Source: Betaproteobacteria bacterium UBA5216 | GTDB taxonomy: Bacteria > Pseudomonadota > Gammaproteobacteria > Burkholderiales > SG8-41 | Direction: 5' to 3' | Assembly (NCBI GenBank): GCA_002412495.1 | Contig: DHVE01000101.1 | Span: 12,527-76,526, forward strand | DNA length: 64,000 bases | Shown: positions 60,377 to 64,000 of the stretch, piece by piece | Numbering within the stretch: position 1 is the first letter of the stretch | Layout: every line of letters starts with the position of its first letter | The notes under the pieces: model-generated | The model's input: the letters and a program-made list of their open reading frames with translations, nothing else | What the model was told of the DNA's origin: nothing | Database searches by the model: none | Made by a program: the position numbers and the translations under genes

Positions 60377-61249
60377 ATGCGATTTTTGCACAGCATCCGG
60401 TGGTTCATCGCGTTAGGGATCGCGGGCCTAATGCCGCCCGCGTTGGTACAGGCGGCCGACGTGCCTTATGTGCCCACGCCGCAAGTGGTGGTGGACGCGA
60501 TGCTGAAGATCGCCAACGTCGGGCCGAATGACTACCTGATTGATCTGGGTTCCGGCGACGGGCGTATTGTGATTACCGCTGCCAAGAAAATCGGCACGCG
60601 CGGCTTTGGCGTCGATCTCGACGATAACCTGGTGCGCATCGCGCAGCGCAACGCCGAAAAAGAGGGCGTTGCGGACCGCGCGGCGTTTTTTACGCGCAAC
60701 CTTTTCGATACCGATCTCGGCAAGGCGAGTGTGATTTCGATGTACTTGTTCAACTCCGTGAATCTGCGGCTGCGGCCTTCGCTGTTCAAGTTGAAGCCCG
60801 GTACGCGGCTCGTGTCACACGACTTCGACATGGCGAAATGGGCGCCCGACGACAAGCTCAGCGTGGACGTGCCGGGAAAATCCTACGGTCCGCCGTCAAG
60901 CGAAATATTCATGTGGGTGGTGCCGGCCGATGCATCCGGCCAATGGCGCTGGCAATTGCCGTCCGGCGACGCAAAAATGGAGTACGATGCGTCTTTCGAG
61001 CAGACCTTTCAGATGGTGAGCGGCACGATCCGCTCGGGCGGACGCGCAGCGCCCGTGCGGGATGCGCGCATGCGCGGCGAAATTATCGTGTTTTACGTCG
61101 CGACCGAGCGTGATGGCCGCGCCACGCGGCAGGAATTCAGCGGTCGGTTGTCGGGGGATGTGATTGAGGGGCATACCGTGATCGATGGTGTAAAGGCGCC
61201 TTGGCGCGCCACCCGCGTCAGTCGCGGCCGCATGATTATTGATAACTAA
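60377..61249 (+). CDS. Exported class I methyltransferase-like protein, copy 6
   Basis: 290 aa. Signal peptide cut near LVQA-AD. YVPTPQVVVDAMLKIANVGP, IDLGSGDGRIVITAAKKIG, GVDLDDNLVRIAQRNAEKEG, LFDTDLGKASVI. The next block is YLFNSVNLRLRPSLFKLK, with Phe-Asn replacing Leu-Pro. PGTRLVSHDFDMAKWAPD follows. Beta domain: GTIRSGGRAAPVRDARMRGE and FSGRLSGDVIEGHTVIDG. The ATG follows AAGGAG by about 9 nt. Confidence 0.82.
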   Translation: MRFLHSIRWFIALGIAGLMPPALVQAADVPYVPTPQVVVDAMLKIANVGPNDYLIDLGSGDGRIVITAAKKIGTRGFGVDLDDNLVRIAQRNAEKEGVADRAAFFTRNLFDTDLGKASVISMYLFNSVNLRLRPSLFKLKPGTRLVSHDFDMAKWAPDDKLSVDVPGKSYGPPSSEIFMWVVPADASGQWRWQLPSGDAKMEYDASFEQTFQMVSGTIRSGGRAAPVRDARMRGEIIVFYVATERDGRATRQEFSGRLSGDVIEGHTVIDGVKAPWRATRVSRGRMIIDN

Positions 61250-61301
61250 CCCGGGCGAGCGGATGCGGAGCCCCCAACATATTTTTGACCAAGGAGCAGC
61301 A

Positions 61302-62210
61302 ATGAAACGACTGAAGCAGATGTGGGCATTGACAGGCATGGCGATGTGGATGGCGGCGCATGCGGCGTGGGCGCAAACCGGCGTGGGCGACGTGGTGTAT
61401 GTGCCGACGCCACAAATCGTGGTCGATGAAATGCTGTTGCTCGCCAAGGTCAACAAGAATGACTACCTGATCGATCTGGGTTCGGGGGACGGCCGGTTTG
61501 TGATTACCGCAGCCAAAAAACATGGCGCCAAGGCCCTGGGTGTGGATCTCGATACCTATCTGCTGAAAATCGCCAACGAAAACGCGCGCAAGGAAAGCGT
61601 CACGGATCGTGTCACTTTCCGCGAGCAAAATCTATTTGAAACCGATATTTCTGCTGCGACGGTGGTGTCCACCTATCTGCTGCCCGAGATGAATCTCAAG
61701 CTGCGGTCGAAGATCATGCGCCTGAAGCCGGGCACGCGCGTTGTGGCGCACGATTACAGCATGGGCGACTGGTATCCGGACGAGCAAAAGACTCTGGTTG
61801 TCCCCGAGAAAAAAGTCGGTAATCCGGGGATCAGTTACATTTACCACTGGGTAGTGCCGGCGCTGGTGGCGGGCAAATGGCAATCCACAATCAACATCGG
61901 CGGCAAGGACGTGCCCTATGAGTTCGACATGGAGCAGTTCTTCCAGAACATCGATGGTCCCGCGCGCGCGGGCGGCGTTGGCGGTGAGATGCGCGGCAAG
62001 ATGACGGGGGAGCAAGTGAAATTCACGCTGACCGGCAAGGGCAATCAGAAAATCGAGCGCCATGAATTCCAAGGGCAGCTTTCTGGCGAAACCATCACCG
62101 GCACGGTACGCATCGGCGACGGCGCGACGACGCGTCAGGTCAACTGGACCGCCAAGCGGATCCAGCGCGGTGAACTGGTGCGCGCGCAAGACGAGCCGGG
62201 CGGGAAATGA
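61302..62210 (+). CDS. Exported class I methyltransferase-like protein, copy 7
   Basis: 302 aa. Signal peptide (WALTGMAMWMAAHAAWAQ). YVPTPQIVVDEMLLLAKVNK, IDLGSGDGRFVITAAKKHG, GVDLDTYLLKIANENARKES, LFETDISAATVV, YLLPEMNLKLRSKIMRLK, PGTRVVAHDYSMGDWYPD. Beta domain with FQGQLSGETITGTVRIGDG and a final W-T-A-K-R. AAGGAG stands 5 nt before the chosen ATG; an upstream in-frame start lacks one. Its stop overlaps the permease ATG, so permease and enzyme should be made together. Confidence 0.82.
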   Translation: MKRLKQMWALTGMAMWMAAHAAWAQTGVGDVVYVPTPQIVVDEMLLLAKVNKNDYLIDLGSGDGRFVITAAKKHGAKALGVDLDTYLLKIANENARKESVTDRVTFREQNLFETDISAATVVSTYLLPEMNLKLRSKIMRLKPGTRVVAHDYSMGDWYPDEQKTLVVPEKKVGNPGISYIYHWVVPALVAGKWQSTINIGGKDVPYEFDMEQFFQNIDGPARAGGVGGEMRGKMTGEQVKFTLTGKGNQKIERHEFQGQLSGETITGTVRIGDGATTRQVNWTAKRIQRGELVRAQDEPGGK

Positions 62211-63583
62211 CCATGAGCGAACAACCCGGTCAGTCCGAGGGCAATTCACAACCCAAACAGTCGCTTACGGTTTTTGATGCCTGCACGATGATCGTGGGCT
62301 TGATCGTCGGCGCCGGTGTTTTTGGCACGCCGGCGATCGTAGCAGGGGCAATGAACGACGAGACGTTGATCGTCGCCGTGTGGGTGGCGGGCGGGGTGTT
62401 CTCCATCATCGGCGCCTTGTGTTACGCCGAGCTGGCGACGGCGTTTCCGTCAGCGGGCGGCGAATATCATTTTCTGCAACGCGCCTTCGGCCGCTCATTG
62501 GCGTTTCTGTACGGCTGGGCGCGTATGACGGTGATCGTCGCCGGGTCAATCGCGGTGTTCGCGTATTTGTTTGGCGACTACCTGTCGCGCGTGGTGAATC
62601 TTGGCGAGTATTCTTCGGCGACCTGGGCCGCCCTGATCGTGATCGTGCTGACGTATGTGAACTATCGCGGCATTCAGGAAGGCAAGGTCACGCAGAATAT
62701 TTTCACCGTGCTGGAGGTTAGCGGCCTGGTGCTGATCATCGTCGCGGGATTGTTCTTTGCCGCCACGCCTGCGGCGCCGCCGGCCGCCGTGGCTGGCGCC
62801 GCGAGCAGCGGCCCCTGGTACATGGGCGCGGGCATCGGCACGGCCATGTTGTTTGTTCTGTTTACCTATGGCGGCTGGAACGATGCGGCGTATATATCCG
62901 CCGAGGTGCGCGGCGAACGCAATATGGCGCGCGCGCTGTTGATTGCGATCAGCCTCGTCGCCGTGCTGTATGTGCTGATTGCCATCGCCTATATGAAAGG
63001 TCTTGGTTTGCACGCGATGGCGCGCTCCGATGCCGTGGCGGCGGATTTGCTGAAGGCGGTGTGGGGCACCGGTGGCGAACAAGTGATTTCCATCATGATT
63101 GCAATTGCCGCATTAACCTCGGTAAACGGTTCGATAATCGTTGGCGCGCGTTCGAACTATGCACTCGGCAAGGATTGGCCGATCTTCGGCTACTTGGGGC
63201 GTTGGCACGAAGCCAGCGGTTCGCCACGCAATGCGATGGTGGTGCAGGGCGTGATCGCGCTCGCGCTGGTGGGCTTGGGCGCATTTCAGAAGGCCGGATT
63301 TAAAGGGCTGGTCGAATATTCGCTGCCGGTATTCTGGGGATTCTTTTTGTTGGTCGGCGTGGCGTTGTTCGTATTGCGCGCCAAGGAGCCGAACGCGGCG
63401 CGTCCGTTCCGCGTGCCGCTCTATCCGGTGTTGCCGGCAATTTTTGTTTGCATGTGCGGCTACCTGCTGTATTCGAGCCTGACGTATCACAAAGGGCACG
63501 CGCTGGTGGGGCTGGGCGTGCTGGCCATCGGCGGCGTGCTGCTGCTGTTTGCGCGCAATCGCGAGGCGCAACAGGCAAAATAA
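62207..63583 (+). CDS. APC-superfamily amino-acid permease
   Basis: 458 aa, 12 predicted helices. Helix 1 MIVGLIVGAGVFGTPAIVAG has the G-[GA]-G substrate loop of APC carriers, and CYAELATAFPSAGGEYHFLQ, RMTVIVAGSIAVFAYLFGDY, FTYGGWNDAAYISAEVRGER and PVFWGFFLLVGVALFVLRAK are LAT/APA-like. Ligand (amino acid, polyamine or SAM-like) cannot be decided from sequence. Translation is coupled to copy 7 by ATGA, which argues for a shared function. A second ATG two codons in is possible. Confidence 0.87.
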   Translation: MTMSEQPGQSEGNSQPKQSLTVFDACTMIVGLIVGAGVFGTPAIVAGAMNDETLIVAVWVAGGVFSIIGALCYAELATAFPSAGGEYHFLQRAFGRSLAFLYGWARMTVIVAGSIAVFAYLFGDYLSRVVNLGEYSSATWAALIVIVLTYVNYRGIQEGKVTQNIFTVLEVSGLVLIIVAGLFFAATPAAPPAAVAGAASSGPWYMGAGIGTAMLFVLFTYGGWNDAAYISAEVRGERNMARALLIAISLVAVLYVLIAIAYMKGLGLHAMARSDAVAADLLKAVWGTGGEQVISIMIAIAALTSVNGSIIVGARSNYALGKDWPIFGYLGRWHEASGSPRNAMVVQGVIALALVGLGAFQKAGFKGLVEYSLPVFWGFFLLVGVALFVLRAKEPNAARPFRVPLYPVLPAIFVCMCGYLLYSSLTYHKGHALVGLGVLAIGGVLLLFARNREAQQAK

Positions 63584-63629
63584 TCGTTTGCTGGGCGGCT
63601 CGCCGGGGTTGCCGAATTGACAACAGGAT

Positions 63630-63663
63630 GGGGGCGGCGCTTGAAATCAGGCGAACCGCCCCC
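63630..63663 (+). terminator. Terminator-like hairpin after the permease
   Basis: GGGGGCGG / CCGCCCCC, eight pairs with a further CGC/GCG inside, followed by ACTTACCTTT rather than a clean T-run. It overlaps the likely sigma-32 promoter of htpG, so it may end the permease transcript and carry promoter bases at once. Confidence 0.5.
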
Positions 63664-63668
63664 ACTTA
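63640..63668 (+). promoter_or_regulatory. Probable sigma-32 (heat-shock) promoter of htpG
   Basis: CTTGAAA (63640-63646), a 13-nt spacer, then CCCCACTTA (63660-63668), matching the heat-shock pattern CTTGAAA ... CCCCATnTA with one change in the hexamer. Transcription would start near 63675, about 45 nt before the htpG ATG. This fits the heat-shock regulation of htpG known in other proteobacteria. Confidence 0.65.
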
Positions 63669-63680
63669 CCTTTAATCATT

Positions 63681-63698
63681 ATAAGAATCTGTTTTTAT
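63681..63698 (-). repeat. Dispersed 18-bp motif in the htpG leader
   Basis: Plus strand ATAAG-N4-TGTTTTTAT, one mismatch at the last base, 21 nt before the ATG. It would lie within the 5' leader if the sigma-32 site is used. Confidence 0.55.
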
Positions 63699-63719
63699 TG
63701 ACATTTTTGGTAAATACCC

Positions 63720-64000
63720 ATGACCGATACGACAACCGCAACCGGTGCCGCCACCAAGGAAACCCACGGCTTCCAGGCCGAAGTCAAACAACTGCTCAAC
63801 CTGATGATTCATTCCTTGTATAGCAACAAGGAGATTTTTCTGCGCGAGCTGATTTCCAACGCGTCGGACGCCGCCGACAAGCTGCGCTTCGAGGCGCTGA
63901 CCGACAAGGCGCTGTTCGAGACTGACGCCGAACTGAAAATACGCGTGGCGTTTGATCCCAAGGCGCGCACCGTCACGGTCACCGACAACGGCATCGGCAT
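63720..64000 (+). CDS. htpG: Chaperone HtpG (Hsp90), 5' part
   Basis: Only the first 93 codons are inside the window. ETHGFQAEVKQLLNLMIHSL, YSNKEIFLRELISNASDAAD and the start of TVTDNGIG are the Hsp90 ATP-binding GHKL motifs (Asn in ISNASDA binds Mg-ATP; DNGIG is the second). N-terminal extension TTTATGAATK is longer than in E. coli. The start is the first Met, 50-odd nt after the heat-shock promoter. Confidence 0.95.
   Translation, partial: MTDTTTATGAATKETHGFQAEVKQLLNLMIHSLYSNKEIFLRELISNASDAADKLRFEALTDKALFETDAELKIRVAFDPKARTVTVTDNGIG

Noticed and set aside
63698..63722. TTGACA close before htpG as a sigma-70 promoter
   Set aside because: No -10 element is found at 16-18 bp; that position would fall in the start codon. 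The sigma-32 site upstream fits better.
1..64000. CRISPR array, tRNA or rRNA genes, insertion sequences
   Set aside because: No regularly spaced repeats, cloverleaf signatures or transposase motifs were noticed; the only repeats are the intergenic palindromes, the short motif and the minisatellite.

Overview
The window reads as chromosome from a G+C-rich betaproteobacterium, most likely Burkholderiales or a close relative. The evidence is the gene order rne-rluC-phosphatase-Rieske-S49 peptidase, then maf / yceD-rpmF-plsX-fabHDG-acpP-fabF-pabC-mltG-tmk-holB-tatD. A strong expansion of Bug (TctC-type) solute-binding proteins points the same way. Identifications come from reading motifs; no database search was run. 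No tRNA, rRNA, CRISPR array, transposase or phage gene was seen.  Layout. 1-6.3 kb: RNase E (cut by the left edge), RluC, a HAD phosphatase, a small Rieske protein and an S49 protease, then maf on the opposite strand. 6.4-17.9 kb: one long collinear fatty-acid / cell-envelope / replication operon behind a near-consensus sigma-70 promoter, ending in tatD and an exported ankyrin protein. 18-19 kb: a cupin fused to a complete rubredoxin domain, closed by a strong terminator. 19.1-49.7 kb: an accessory carboxylate/acyl-CoA catabolic region. It holds eight Bug receptors, three MmgE/PrpD proteins, two MaoC-like proteins, an NDP-forming acyl-CoA synthetase, a crotonase-fold protein, two acyl-CoA dehydrogenases, a 2-hydroxyacid dehydrogenase, an amidohydrolase, an enolase-superfamily enzyme, an isopropylmalate-dehydrogenase-type enzyme and one TctB-TctA transporter pair. 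Most receptors must work with membrane subunits encoded elsewhere or share this pair. 49.7-52.2 kb: an MFS transporter, a lytic transglycosylase and a small exported protein.  52.2-63.6 kb is the most unusual part: seven paralogous exported proteins with an intact class I SAM-methyltransferase motif and a C-terminal beta-rich domain. Six of them are in tandem, and the last is translationally coupled to an APC-family amino-acid permease. A membrane spermidine-synthase-like protein and a soluble PAS histidine kinase with a histone-H1-like tail lie among them. The methyltransferase core resembles the FAM173 family (mitochondrial ANTKMT/ATPSCKMT lysine methyltransferases), but all copies carry Sec signal peptides, which raises the question of SAM supply and target outside the cytoplasm. 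The window ends in htpG, preceded by a probable sigma-32 promoter.  Two further patterns stand out. A dispersed A/T-rich 18-bp motif (TTAAAAACA-N4-CTTAT, either orientation) recurs at least eleven times at gene starts, several times with the start codon at its edge. The rpmF-plsX gap can form two mutually exclusive stems sharing the same bases, like a regulatory RNA.
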